Position numbers and translations under genes: made by a program | The notes under the pieces: model-generated | The model's input: the letters and a program-made list of their open reading frames with translations, nothing else | Told to the model about the DNA's origin: nothing | Databases searched by the model: none | Shown here: piece after piece, positions 1 to 8,139 of the stretch | Numbering within the stretch: the first letter of the stretch is position 1 | Layout of the letters: the number at the start of each line of letters is the position of its first letter | Assembly: GCF_035486915.1 (NCBI RefSeq) | Contig: NZ_DATHMR010000171.1 | Location: 1-37,545, forward strand | Source: Dyella_B sp035486915 | GTDB taxonomy: Bacteria > Pseudomonadota > Gammaproteobacteria > Xanthomonadales > Rhodanobacteraceae | DNA: 37,545 bases | Direction: 5' to 3'

Positions 1-140
1 ATGCCAACGCGCAGGCCGACCTGGAGCTGGGCGAGGAGTGGCACGTCAACGCCATCCCGGAGCTTCTGCGCGCCGTACGCGGCATGCCAGGGGTCGTGGG
101 TGCGGGCGTCCGGCTGATCAAGACTGGGAACGGCGATTAG
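1..140 (+). CDS. dnaE: DNA polymerase III subunit alpha, C-terminal fragment
   Basis: Only the last 45 codons lie in the window; the frame begins at base 3 and ends with TAG at 138-140. The peptide reads ...LELGEEWHVNAIPELLRAVRGMPG..., which resembles the extreme C-terminus of the replicative polymerase alpha subunit (a strand-turn-helix ending in a leucine-rich 'LLxxLRxxPG' stretch). In gammaproteobacteria dnaE lies directly upstream of accA, and the next gene here is accA on the same strand, 90 bp further on. The assignment therefore rests on a weak sequence match plus strong synteny. The catalytic PHP and polymerase domains are outside the window. Confidence 0.75.
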   Translation, partial: ANAQADLELGEEWHVNAIPELLRAVRGMPGVVGAGVRLIKTGNGD

Positions 141-230
141 CGCCACCCGGCACAGCCCCCATACGGACCCGTTCCCGCCTTTTTGGCTGGCCCGGTATAC
201 TGCCCCGCTTCTGTGCCACCCCGTGCCCGA

Positions 231-1187
231 ATGAATCCGAATTTCCTCGATTTTGAACAACCGATTGCCGAGCTGGAGGCCAAGATCGAGGAACTCCGGC
301 ACGCCAGCCATGGGCAGGCTTTCAATATCGATGATGAAGTCGGCCGCCTTCGCGAAAAGCTGAAGGTGAAGACTGCCGATATTTTCCGCACGCTGACGCC
401 GTGGCAGATGACGCAGCTCTCGCGCCATCCCGGCCGCCCGTACACGCTCGATTACATCAGCGTGATGTGCGACGAATTCCATGAGCTCGCTGGCGACCGT
501 GCCTATTCGGATGACGCCGCCATTGTCGGCGGCGTGGGCCGCATCAACGGTCGTTCGGTGGTCATCATCGGTCACCAGAAAGCGCGCGATACAAAAGGCA
601 AGGTGCGCCGCAATTTCGGCATGCCGCGTCCGGAGGGTTACCGCAAGGCGCTGCGACTGATGAAGATGGCGGAACGTTTCAAACTCCCTCTGTTCACACT
701 GATCGACACGCCTGGCGCATATCCGGGCGTCGGCGCGGAGGAACGTGGCCAGAGCGAAGCGATCGCGCGCAATCTGATGGAAATGGCCGAACTGAAGGTG
801 CCGATCATCTGTACCGTCATCGGCGAAGGCGGTTCGGGTGGCGCGCTAGCCATTGGCGTGGGCGACCGCACGATCATGCTGCAATATTCAACCTATTCGG
901 TGATCTCGCCCGAAGGTTGCGCATCCATTCTGTGGAAGAGCGCCGAGAAGGCCAAAGACGCCGCCGAAGCGCTGGGACTGATCGCCCCTCGTCTGCTCGA
1001 ACTGGGCCTGGTCGACAAAGTCGTGCGCGAACCACTGGGCGGTGCGCATCGCAATCCACGCTCGATGGCCGTGCGCCTCAAGGCTGTGCTGCTCAACCAG
1101 CTCGATGAGCTGGAAGCCATTCCCGTGCCGGAACTGCTGGAGCAACGCTATCGCCGCCTGCGCGGTTACGGCGCCTACCACGAGTAA
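231..1187 (+). CDS. accA: Acetyl-CoA carboxylase carboxyltransferase subunit alpha
   Basis: The 318-residue protein is the alpha half of the carboxyltransferase that moves CO2 from biotin on AccB to acetyl-CoA, giving malonyl-CoA for fatty-acid synthesis; it works in the cytoplasm as alpha2beta2 with AccD. It starts MNPNFLDFEQPIAELEAKI, as family members do. It carries the glycine-rich oxyanion motif GEGGSGGALAIG followed by the highly conserved stretch around YSVISPEGCASILWK, and EPLGGAHRNP near the C-terminus. Length matches E. coli AccA (319). An upstream in-frame ATG at 183 would add 16 atypical residues, so 231 was chosen, although no strong ribosome-binding site is visible. It follows dnaE, as is common in gammaproteobacteria. 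Confidence 0.97.
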   Translation: MNPNFLDFEQPIAELEAKIEELRHASHGQAFNIDDEVGRLREKLKVKTADIFRTLTPWQMTQLSRHPGRPYTLDYISVMCDEFHELAGDRAYSDDAAIVGGVGRINGRSVVIIGHQKARDTKGKVRRNFGMPRPEGYRKALRLMKMAERFKLPLFTLIDTPGAYPGVGAEERGQSEAIARNLMEMAELKVPIICTVIGEGGSGGALAIGVGDRTIMLQYSTYSVISPEGCASILWKSAEKAKDAAEALGLIAPRLLELGLVDKVVREPLGGAHRNPRSMAVRLKAVLLNQLDELEAIPVPELLEQRYRRLRGYGAYHE

Positions 1188-1208
1188 TCTCGAAGGAATC
1201 CGCTTTCT

Positions 1209-1240
1209 GCGGCAGCCATCGAGCATGCGACGGCTGCCGC
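1209..1240 (+). terminator. Terminator-like hairpin after accA
   Basis: GCGGCAGCC (1209-1217) and GGCTGCCGC (1232-1240) form a perfect 9-bp stem around a 14-nt loop, 22 nt after the accA stop. No T-run follows, so it may be a Rho-associated or partial terminator, or an mRNA-stability hairpin. It sits in the 95-bp gap before the NYN-LOTUS gene and hints that the downstream pair may have its own promoter. Confidence 0.4.
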
Positions 1241-1282
1241 CCAAGCGTTACCATCCTGGCAATTCCACTCGGAACCTATGCC

Positions 1283-2038
1283 ATGGCCAACGATCAAGCC
1301 ACCAAACTTGCCGTGCTGATCGACGCCGACAACGCGCAGCCGTCCATCGCAGAAGGTCTGCTGGCTGAAGTCGCCAAGTACGGCACGGCGCATGTAAAAC
1401 GCGCTTACGGCGACTGGACCAGCAATCACCTAAGAGGTTGGAAGGAACAACTGCTCACGCAGTCCATTCAGCCGATCCAGCAATTCGGTTACACCAGCGG
1501 CAAGAATGCGACCGATTCGGCCATGATCATCGACGCGATGGATCTACTTTATTCCGGACGCTTCGACGGCTTCTGCATCGTGTCGAGCGACAGCGATTTC
1601 ACCCGCCTCGCCGCACGTATTCGCGAATCGGGTTTGATCGTTTACGGTTTCGGCGAACGCAAGACGCCGGAGCCATTTCTCGCGGCGTGCGACAAATTCA
1701 TTTACACCGAGATCCTCTCGTCGAAACCCGACGAAGAACAGCCGCTCAAACCGCGGGCACCCGCTCAGCTGAAAAAGGACACCGGCCTTATCAACCTGCT
1801 GCGCAACGCGATCGATGCAGCATCCGACGATGAAGGCTGGGCAGGCTTGGGTGGCGTCGGTTCCATCATCACCAAACAACGCCCCAACTTCGATTCACGC
1901 AGCTATGGCTATGGCAAGTTGAGCGAACTGATCGACGCCATCGACTTGTTCGAACTTGATCGCCGCAGCCCTGGCGACGGACGACCGAAAGCCATTTACG
2001 TGCGCAACAAAAAATCGGTGGCGCGTGAACAGTCTTGA
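1283..2038 (+). CDS. NYN domain and OST-HTH/LOTUS domain protein (putative RNase)
   Basis: A 251-residue cytoplasmic protein. Residues about 8-145 form a NYN (PIN-like) nuclease domain, with the metal-binding acidic set visible as LIDADN (D14, D16), KNATDSAMIIDAMDLL (D78, D84) and IVSSDSDF (D103, D105). Residues about 165-245 match the OST-HTH/LOTUS fold (DDEGWAGLGGVGSII...SYGYGKLSELI...FEL), an RNA-binding winged helix. The family is therefore predicted to bind and perhaps cut RNA, but the substrates of most bacterial members are not established. It starts at ATG 1283, and a second ATG at 1278 is out of frame. Its last 14 nt overlap the GTG start of tilS, so the two are probably cotranscribed and translationally coupled. 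A role in tRNA or rRNA processing or quality control is a guess from context. Confidence 0.9.
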   Translation: MANDQATKLAVLIDADNAQPSIAEGLLAEVAKYGTAHVKRAYGDWTSNHLRGWKEQLLTQSIQPIQQFGYTSGKNATDSAMIIDAMDLLYSGRFDGFCIVSSDSDFTRLAARIRESGLIVYGFGERKTPEPFLAACDKFIYTEILSSKPDEEQPLKPRAPAQLKKDTGLINLLRNAIDAASDDEGWAGLGGVGSIITKQRPNFDSRSYGYGKLSELIDAIDLFELDRRSPGDGRPKAIYVRNKKSVAREQS

Positions 2039-3350
2039 GCCGTTGCTTCAAATCGTGCTTCACGGGCTTTGCACGCAACCGGAAGGCTCACTCTGTGTCG
2101 CATACAGCGGCGGCCCCGATTCCACCGCGTTGCTGCATGCATTGGCGCATTTGCCCGAGGCACGCAAACGCGGTCTGCGCGCGTTACATGTCGATCATGG
2201 ACTGAATCCGGAAAGCGCGAAGTGGTCGGCGCACTGTCTGGCCGTCTGCGCATTGCTTGGTGTGCATTGCGACGTGAAGTGCGCTTATGTCGACCGCTCC
2301 GGTGGCATCGGTCTGGAAGCTGCAGCGCGTGAAGCGCGCTACGCCGTCTTTATCGAACAGTTGCACGAGGGCGAGCGGCTCGTACTAGGTCATCATCAGG
2401 ATGATCAGGTGGAAACCGTTCTGCTGAAGCTGCTGCGCGGTGCAGGACCGGAAGGATTGGGCGGCATGCGCGAGCAACGTCCATTGGGTCGCGGCATGCT
2501 CTGGCGTCCATTACTCGGTATTCCGCGCGACGTATTGCGCGAGTATGTCCGCGCACATGCATTGCCGTATGTCGATGACCCGTCCAATGACGACACCCGT
2601 TTGGCGCGCAATCATCTACGCCATCATGTCCTGCCACCATTGAAAGCATATTGGCCGCAAGCTGCGGCATCGATCGCGCATAGCGCGAGCTTGTCTCGAA
2701 CGGCTGCCGATACGCTTCAGAACGAGTGGTCTGCCGCGCTCGAAAACTTGCGCGAGGACACCACCAACAGCCTTGATGTCACCGGCTGGCTCGCACTACC
2801 CGCCGCACTGCGCGAACCGCTGCTTGCACATTGGCTGCACGCGCAAGGCTTGCCTGCCCCCACCACAGTGCAACGCCATCAAATCGAACGCCAATGCACC
2901 GCACAGGATGGTCAACTACCCTGCATTCGTTGGCCGGGTGCCGAAGTGCACGTCTGGAAAAAACGGATGTGGGCCATGGTGCCGCGCAAACCTTCCACAT
3001 GGACTGATGCGCTGCACTGGCAAGGCGAACCACTGCGCTTGCCGGACGGCGGCCTGCTGACGCTGGAGCCCGATGCAAAGCTTCCTGTTGCGCTCAACAT
3101 CCACTGCCGCCAGGGCGGCGAACGGATCAAACCGGCTGGCGACCGGCACACGCGCGATTTGCGGTCGCTGTTCCAGACGGGCGCCATTCCACCGTGGCAG
3201 CGCGACACATGTCCGCTGCTCTATGAAGACAACGTGCTGATTGCAGTGGCCGACCGCTGGCTGAGCGAGCGCGCCGAAACTATGTTCCGTCAGGCTGGCG
3301 CGCGTCCGCGATGGCAGTCCCCGCCGTCGAACCCGTCACCCGGCGATTGA
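2025..3350 (+). CDS. tilS: tRNA(Ile)-lysidine synthase
   Basis: The 441-residue enzyme uses ATP and lysine to convert C34 of the CAU-anticodon tRNA-Ile into lysidine, switching both amino-acid identity and codon reading from AUG to AUA; it is usually essential. The ATP-pyrophosphatase P-loop SGGPDS is at residues 28-33, followed by HVDHGLNPES, the LGHHQDDQVETVLLKLLRG motif, and PYVDDPSNDD...RNHLRHHVLP typical of the family. The C-terminal substrate-binding domain is seen as RQGGERIKPAG...RDLRSLFQ. The GTG at 2025 was chosen because earlier in-frame residues lie inside the NYN gene and look non-native. The 3' end overlaps the convergent MFS gene by 71 bp. Confidence 0.96.
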   Translation: MNSLEPLLQIVLHGLCTQPEGSLCVAYSGGPDSTALLHALAHLPEARKRGLRALHVDHGLNPESAKWSAHCLAVCALLGVHCDVKCAYVDRSGGIGLEAAAREARYAVFIEQLHEGERLVLGHHQDDQVETVLLKLLRGAGPEGLGGMREQRPLGRGMLWRPLLGIPRDVLREYVRAHALPYVDDPSNDDTRLARNHLRHHVLPPLKAYWPQAAASIAHSASLSRTAADTLQNEWSAALENLREDTTNSLDVTGWLALPAALREPLLAHWLHAQGLPAPTTVQRHQIERQCTAQDGQLPCIRWPGAEVHVWKKRMWAMVPRKPSTWTDALHWQGEPLRLPDGGLLTLEPDAKLPVALNIHCRQGGERIKPAGDRHTRDLRSLFQTGAIPPWQRDTCPLLYEDNVLIAVADRWLSERAETMFRQAGARPRWQSPPSNPSPGD

Positions 3351-4569
3351 CGAAATACATCAGCATCAACGATATCAGCGTGGTGCAGACCAACACATCA
3401 CCCAGCACATCGAAGTGCAGAAGCCGACCGTCGCCGACCTGCACGACCACCAGCCCACCCAACACGGCAGCAAGACCGCCCGATACCTGCTGCAAGGAAG
3501 AACTGATCGACATGTACGCACCGCGATCGGACGGCTTGGGTAGCGCCGACATCAATGCCGACGACGAAATGATGCGCGAGAAAATACCAAGCTGGAGCAG
3601 CGCGCTGACACCAATCAACGGCCACAAGGCCAGATTGGACAGGCGGGTATAAATAACCACCATCACAATCGTCACCGCACAACCAAAAGCAAACACACGG
3701 TACTTGCCGAATTTATCGCTCGCACGACCGATCAGCGGCCCGGTTACCGCCGAGATCAAACCTGTCACCAAATACACCAGCGTCAATTGATCCACCGAAA
3801 TACCCACGTTATGCACCAGGAACAACGTGGAATAAGGCATCAGCAGAAAGCCGCCAATGGATAGCAACGCGGTGGCGACGAAACCGATCAGGTAACTGCG
3901 CGTGGACAAGGTGTGCAACAAGTGGTGCAGCGGATTCTTATCCGGGCGCAACGCCAGATGTGCGGTCACGGGACGCAGGCGTCCGATAATTGCCCCGCCC
4001 ACCACGGTGCATACCGTCACGATGAAGAAGAACGGCGCATTCCAGCCCCAATGGCTGGAGAGAAACAGACTCATCGGCAAGCCCAGCACGGAACTGGCGG
4101 CGAATGCCGTCTGGATGAAACCCATCACGCGCCCGCGCATCGACAACGGAAACAAGTCGGTGACGATGGCCATGGATGCCGCTCCGACGACGCCGGCAAA
4201 CAAGCCGGTCACCGAGCGCGCGATGAGCAAGCTCATGTAGCTATGTGCGAGCCCGCAGAGCAACGTGCCGAGCATGAAGCCGCTGTAGAAAACCAGCAGC
4301 AGTTTTTTCCGGTCGAAGCGATCGGCAAAACCGGCCGCGAGAAGACCGGAAACGCCAGCTGCAAACGCATAAGCCGACACCACATCGCCGAATTGCCCGG
4401 GCGTGATGTGCAAGGCCGGCACCACCAACGCACCGAGTGGCGCCAGCAGCATGAAATCCAACACGATAGTGAACTGCAGGAACGCCAGCACGGCCACCAC
4501 GAATTTCTGATAGCCGGAAAAGCCCGTGCCGCCCGGCTCGGCGGCATGCAATGACGAGGTATTGCTCAC
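3280..4569 (-). CDS. MFS transporter (drug/sugar efflux type)
   Basis: A 429-residue inner-membrane protein with about 12 hydrophobic segments. It has the MFS loop 2-3 signature as GFADRFDRKKLLLVF and a second-half counterpart at GRASDKFGKYR. It resembles proton-driven exporters of the drug:H+ antiporter-1 or arabinose-efflux (AraJ-like) type; the substrate cannot be told. The start is GTG at 4569, preceded by GGAG with 5-nt spacing; longer in-frame ATG starts up to 4650 would run into the promoter. The C-terminus overlaps the convergent tilS 3' end by 71 bp. It is a single-gene unit with a palindromic operator in its promoter (4630-4647), so it is probably repressed and induced by a ligand-sensing regulator that is not encoded nearby. 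Confidence 0.9.
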   Translation of the reverse strand: MSNTSSLHAAEPGGTGFSGYQKFVVAVLAFLQFTIVLDFMLLAPLGALVVPALHITPGQFGDVVSAYAFAAGVSGLLAAGFADRFDRKKLLLVFYSGFMLGTLLCGLAHSYMSLLIARSVTGLFAGVVGAASMAIVTDLFPLSMRGRVMGFIQTAFAASSVLGLPMSLFLSSHWGWNAPFFFIVTVCTVVGGAIIGRLRPVTAHLALRPDKNPLHHLLHTLSTRSYLIGFVATALLSIGGFLLMPYSTLFLVHNVGISVDQLTLVYLVTGLISAVTGPLIGRASDKFGKYRVFAFGCAVTIVMVVIYTRLSNLALWPLIGVSALLQLGIFSRIISSSALMSALPKPSDRGAYMSISSSLQQVSGGLAAVLGGLVVVQVGDGRLLHFDVLGDVLVCTTLISLMLMYFVNRRVTGSTAGTAIADARQPDGT

Positions 4570-4621
4570 GAGGACTCCGTTGGCGATTCGCGCCAGATAC
4601 GTACAGCATGGGATATGTCGT

Positions 4622-4650
4622 AAGATATAATTTCGATATATCGAAATCAA
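4622..4650 (-). promoter_or_regulatory. Promoter of the MFS gene with operator palindrome
   Basis: On the - strand TTGATT (4650-4645) and TATCTT (4627-4622) are separated by 17 nt and make a reasonable sigma-70 promoter. The perfect 18-bp palindrome ATTTCGATATATCGAAAT (4630-4647) fills the spacer and overlaps the -35. A dimeric repressor bound there would exclude RNA polymerase. The predicted start, about 4615, leaves a leader of about 46 nt before the GTG. The palindrome is directly visible; the promoter call and the repressor are inferences. Confidence 0.6.
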
Positions 4651-4760
4651 GCCCCGTAATTGATCGCTTCCGTGAAAACTTCCGCGCTACGCAATGGCGA
4701 CCTCAAAAGACCCACGGCAGCGATTGATTCCGCCATGACGCTGCGCTAGCGTTGCCGGCC

Positions 4761-5018
4761 ATGGCCAAGTCCTCTCCCGCACCTGTTGAAACCGCACCCG
4801 TCGCCGATTTCGAGCACTCGCTCGACGAACTGGAGCAACTGGTGGCACGCATGGAAGGGGGAGAGATGAGCCTGGATGAGTCGCTAAGCGCCTTCGAGCG
4901 CGGCATTGGCCTGTATCGCCACTGCCAGCAGGCTCTCGATAAGGCCGAGCTGCGTGTTCGTCTGCTGCTCGATCCCGAAGCTCCCGATACCGCCGAACCG
5001 TTTGAACCCGAAGCCTGA
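4761..5018 (+). CDS. xseB: Exodeoxyribonuclease VII small subunit
   Basis: An 85-residue protein with the XseB core FEHSLDELEQLVARMEGGEM...SLDESLSAFERGIGLYRHCQQAL, a helical hairpin that multimerises on XseA to form the single-strand-specific exonuclease VII. The length is typical (E. coli 80), with acidic, proline-containing tails at both ends. ATG 4761 is preferred over an in-frame TTG at 4752. No good ribosome-binding site is visible. Its 3' end overlaps the proposed ispA start by 17 nt, the usual xseB-ispA coupling. The large subunit xseA is not in the window. Confidence 0.95.
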   Translation: MAKSSPAPVETAPVADFEHSLDELEQLVARMEGGEMSLDESLSAFERGIGLYRHCQQALDKAELRVRLLLDPEAPDTAEPFEPEA

Positions 5019-5886
5019 ACTGAGTGCGGCCCTTCGCGAACTGATCGCCCGAGCCGAGCGCGCACTAGGCGATGTATTGCCGCCCGATGACGAGGTTCCC
5101 GTCGATCTGCATCGCGCCATGCGTTATGCCGCGCTGGGCGGCGGTAAACGACTGCGCCCATTACTCACCTACGCCACTGGTTTTGCGCTGGCCCACGACG
5201 GTGCGGATCTTGATGCGCCCGCGTGCGCCGTCGAATTGATTCACGCCTATTCGCTCGTGCACGACGATCTGCCGGCCATGGACGACGACGATATGCGCCG
5301 CGGTCGTCCCACGTGTCATATCGTGTTCGGCGAAGCGATGGCCATTCTCGCGGGCGATGCCCTGCAAGCGCTCGCTTTCGAAATTCTTGCGCGCGGCAAT
5401 CGCGCACGCGGCATGGAGATGCTGAGCACGCTCGGTTACGCATGCGGAGCAGAAGGTATGGCCGGTGGTCAGGCGCTCGATCTCACGGCAACGGGACGCA
5501 CGTTGACGCTGCCCGAACTGGAATACATGCACGCCTGCAAAACCGGTGCATTGATTCGCGCTGCCGTGCGGCTGGGTGCACTAACCGCTGGCGCAGACAA
5601 GCCATCGATGGAATCGCTGGATCGTTACGCCTCTGCCGTCGGCCTCGCCTTCCAGGTCCGCGACGACATTCTGGATGTCGAAGGCGAATCCGACGTGCTC
5701 GGCAAAACGGCGGGCAAAGATGTGGTGCAGGGAAAATCTACGTTCCCAGCGTTAATGGGTATGGACGCATCACGCGCAAGGCTGGCAGAGCTGACGCAAA
5801 CCGCGCTCGACGCCATCGAACCTTTCGGCGTACGCGGCGAACTGCTGCGCGAGCTTGCGCTCTACGCAGCACATCGCCAGCACTAA
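5002..5886 (+). CDS. ispA: Farnesyl diphosphate synthase (polyprenyl synthetase)
   Basis: A 294-residue cytoplasmic prenyltransferase that condenses IPP with DMAPP and then GPP to give FPP, the precursor of undecaprenyl phosphate, quinone tails and other isoprenoids. The first aspartate-rich motif lies in VHDDLPAMDDDDMRRGRPT (from D88-D89), and the second is FQVRDDILD (D221-D222); GGGKRLRP and GKT..KD..QGKST are also present. The start is uncertain: TTG at 5002 gives the family length, and the first internal ATG would remove about 38 residues before GGGKRLRP. It overlaps the end of xseB, as in many gammaproteobacteria, but dxs, which often follows, is not here. Its stop lies 3 bp from the convergent DUF4870 gene. 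Confidence 0.95.
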   Translation: MNPKPELSAALRELIARAERALGDVLPPDDEVPVDLHRAMRYAALGGGKRLRPLLTYATGFALAHDGADLDAPACAVELIHAYSLVHDDLPAMDDDDMRRGRPTCHIVFGEAMAILAGDALQALAFEILARGNRARGMEMLSTLGYACGAEGMAGGQALDLTATGRTLTLPELEYMHACKTGALIRAAVRLGALTAGADKPSMESLDRYASAVGLAFQVRDDILDVEGESDVLGKTAGKDVVQGKSTFPALMGMDASRARLAELTQTALDAIEPFGVRGELLRELALYAAHRQH

Positions 5887-5889
5887 GGT

Positions 5890-6327
5890 TTACTTGATAA
5901 AGCGCAACGCGAAGGGATAGCGGTAACGCACACCTTCGTTCGCTTTCACGGCTGCAACGATGGTGAGCACCAGCCATGCAACGCCGATGATGATCCACAT
6001 CGGGATCGCGATGATCAAACCGATGCCGAACGTGATGATCGACAACACCAGCAACACCAGCGATGCCAGGGCCACGGTGATGTTGAAGTTCAGCGCTTCC
6101 TTGGCTTGATCGTTGACGAAGGGCATGGTGTCTTTCTTCACCAGCCAGATGACCAGCGGGCCGACAAAACAACCCCAGCCCCGCCCGACGGAAGCGGTAA
6201 GCAAACCGCCCAGCAAGGCTGACAGATGAGCCATCATCGCCCACGTACGCTCTTCAGCAGGAATGTCGCCAGCGGCTGCTTGTTCACTGGCCGGCGGCGG
6301 GACTACAGACTCGGGCGGAACGCTCAT
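5890..6327 (-). CDS. DUF4870 domain membrane protein
   Basis: A 145-residue protein. It has a proline-rich cytoplasmic N-terminus (about residues 1-28), then the DUF4870 (Tic20-like) pattern: ERTWAMMAHLSALLGG, a second segment with GPLVIWLVKKD, the diagnostic FVNDQAKEALNFNIT, and two further hydrophobic helices ending YRYPFALRFIK. It is predicted to span the inner membrane about four times. Function is unknown for the family. The start at 6327 is set by AAGGAG 6 nt upstream; in-frame ATGs at 6333 and 6351 lack that spacing. It appears monocistronic and converges with ispA. Confidence 0.9.
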   Translation of the reverse strand: MSVPPESVVPPPASEQAAAGDIPAEERTWAMMAHLSALLGGLLTASVGRGWGCFVGPLVIWLVKKDTMPFVNDQAKEALNFNITVALASLVLLVLSIITFGIGLIIAIPMWIIIGVAWLVLTIVAAVKANEGVRYRYPFALRFIK

Positions 6328-6413
6328 ACGCATCTCCTTCAAGCCGTGCAAACCCCGGCTTTTTGCCGGTCCAAAGCATCCTAGCAGAGCGCAGGAACGT
6401 GCGGCGTGAAGCG

Positions 6414-7784
6414 TTACTCGCCTGCGATGGTCATCCGACCGAGCAGAATCGAACCCGTCAATAGATGGGATCGCTTGTCCACATCCGCCCCCACGGCCTG
6501 AATGCCTGCCAGCATGTCGCGCAGGTTAGCGGCGATGGTGATCTCCTCCACCGGGTAAGCAATCTGGCCGTTCTCGACCCAGAAGCCGGCAGCGCCGCGA
6601 GAGTAATCGCCGGTAATGGTGTTCACACCCTGCCCCATCACCTCGGTCACCAACAGGCCCGTACCCAGACGATTGAGCATGCTGTGGAAGTCGTCGGCCT
6701 TGCCGCCGTCGCCATGACCCGGTTCGACAACCAGGTTATGAATGCCGCCGGCGTTGCCCGTCGACTCAAGACCCAGCTTGCGCGCGGAATAGCTGCCGAG
6801 GATATAACGAGCAAGTACGCCGTTTTCGATCAGTGCACTGTCGCGCGTCGCGACGCCTTCGGCATCGAACGCGCCCGAGCCCTGACCACCCATGAGATAC
6901 GGGCGCTCCACGATGTTCAACCACGACGGCATGACTTGCTTGCCAGCATGGTCGACCAAAAAACTGGCGCGGCGATACAACGCGCCGCCGCTGACGGCAC
7001 CGATCAAATGGCCGATCAAGCCGCGCGCAATATCAGGCGAGAACATCACCGGACATTGGCGTGTCGACAAACGCCGCGCACCGACGCGCGCCAGCGTGCG
7101 TTCGGCGGTTTTGTTGCCAAGCGCCTTCGCACTCATGAAATCTTTCGCACTACGCACGCTGTCGTACCAGTAATCGCGCTGCATGCCCGCTTCATCGCCC
7201 GCGATCAGCGACAACGACAGGGAATGACGCGTGCCGCGCTCGCGACCGACAAAACCGTGTGAGTTCGCGTACACCGAAACGCTCTCGCCCGTCTGCACGC
7301 TGGCACCTTCGGAATTGGTGATGCCGGTGTGGGCGCGCCCTGCATCCTCGATGTCCTGCCCTAATGCGATGGCACCGGCCGTATCGATGGCCCAGGGGTG
7401 CCACAGATCGAGGTCAGGGAATTGCGTGGCCATGCGCGACGCATCGGCCAGGCCCGAGGCCGGATCTTCTTCCGTGTAACGCGCAATGGCGCAGGCCTGT
7501 TCCAGCGTGGCCTGAATCGAATCGGCATTCAGATCGGCGGTGCTGGCCGAACCCTTGCGCTGGCCGAAGTAAACCGTGAGGCCAAAGCCGCGATCACGCG
7601 TGTGTTCGACCGTTTCCACCTCGCCCAGACGCACGTTCACGTTGAGGCCCGTATCGATGCTGGCCGACACCTCTGCCTGGCTGGCACCGGCCGCGCGGGC
7701 GCGACGGATCACTTCTTCGGCCAGTTCGGACAATCGGTCGAGTTCGCGCTGGCTGGCGTCCTGGCTGATGGCAACTTCGCTCAC
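6414..7784 (-). CDS. pmbA: Metalloprotease-associated protein PmbA/TldE
   Basis: The 456-residue partner of TldD. In E. coli, TldD and TldE form a heterodimeric zinc protease that trims the leader of microcin B17 and degrades CcdA. PmbA-type features are GAVSGGALYRRASFL, NIVERPYLMGGQGSGAFDAEGVATRD, NGVLARYILGSYSARKLGLESTGNAGG and GLLVTEVMGQGVNTITGDYSRGAAGFWVENG. As expected for TldE it lacks the HExxxH zinc motif. The frame stays open to 8162, but that extension runs antisense through the DUF1653 gene; GTG 7784 with AGGA upstream gives the E. coli length (450). Unusually, tldD and pmbA are separated by two opposite-strand genes. Confidence 0.95.
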   Translation of the reverse strand: MSEVAISQDASQRELDRLSELAEEVIRRARAAGASQAEVSASIDTGLNVNVRLGEVETVEHTRDRGFGLTVYFGQRKGSASTADLNADSIQATLEQACAIARYTEEDPASGLADASRMATQFPDLDLWHPWAIDTAGAIALGQDIEDAGRAHTGITNSEGASVQTGESVSVYANSHGFVGRERGTRHSLSLSLIAGDEAGMQRDYWYDSVRSAKDFMSAKALGNKTAERTLARVGARRLSTRQCPVMFSPDIARGLIGHLIGAVSGGALYRRASFLVDHAGKQVMPSWLNIVERPYLMGGQGSGAFDAEGVATRDSALIENGVLARYILGSYSARKLGLESTGNAGGIHNLVVEPGHGDGGKADDFHSMLNRLGTGLLVTEVMGQGVNTITGDYSRGAAGFWVENGQIAYPVEEITIAANLRDMLAGIQAVGADVDKRSHLLTGSILLGRMTIAGE

Positions 7785-7883
7785 GTAGGCTTCCTGAAGG
7801 GCTGGCGGGTACAATAGGCAGACATGGGGCCTTTTCGCCCCATTGGCAATCCTTAAGTCGTCAAGGTTGCCACAGGAGCGACC

Positions 7884-8123
7884 ATGTCCATAGCCACCGG
7901 CATCTATCGTCACTACAAAGGCCAGAGCTACCGCGTGCTGGGTACTGCCCTGCACAGCGAAACGATGGAAGAGCTGGTCGTCTATCAGGCTCTCTACGGC
8001 GACCATGGCCTGTGGGTGCGACCTGCCACGATGTTCGCCGAAACCGTCGAACTCGAAGGTGAGCCGATCCCACGCTTCGCATTGATCGACGCCACGCCCG
8101 GTGAAACACGACCAGGCACTTGA
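7884..8123 (+). CDS. DUF1653 domain protein
   Basis: A 79-residue soluble protein that is essentially one DUF1653 domain: GIYRHYKGQSYRVLGTALHSET...VVYQALYGDHGLWVRPATMFAETVE. The family is a small beta-rich fold of unknown function, widespread in bacteria. The start ATG 7884 has AGGAG 6 nt upstream. It is divergent from pmbA (99 bp apart), so this gap should hold both promoters. Its end overlaps the first possible darP start, and a shared transcript with darP is likely. Confidence 0.92.
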   Translation: MSIATGIYRHYKGQSYRVLGTALHSETMEELVVYQALYGDHGLWVRPATMFAETVELEGEPIPRFALIDATPGETRPGT

Positions 8124-8139
8124 AGAACCGGAAACGCTA

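Noticed and set aside
6465..7262. 265-codon open frame on + inside pmbA
   Set aside because: Antisense to conserved PmbA motifs; composition is typical of a shadow frame.
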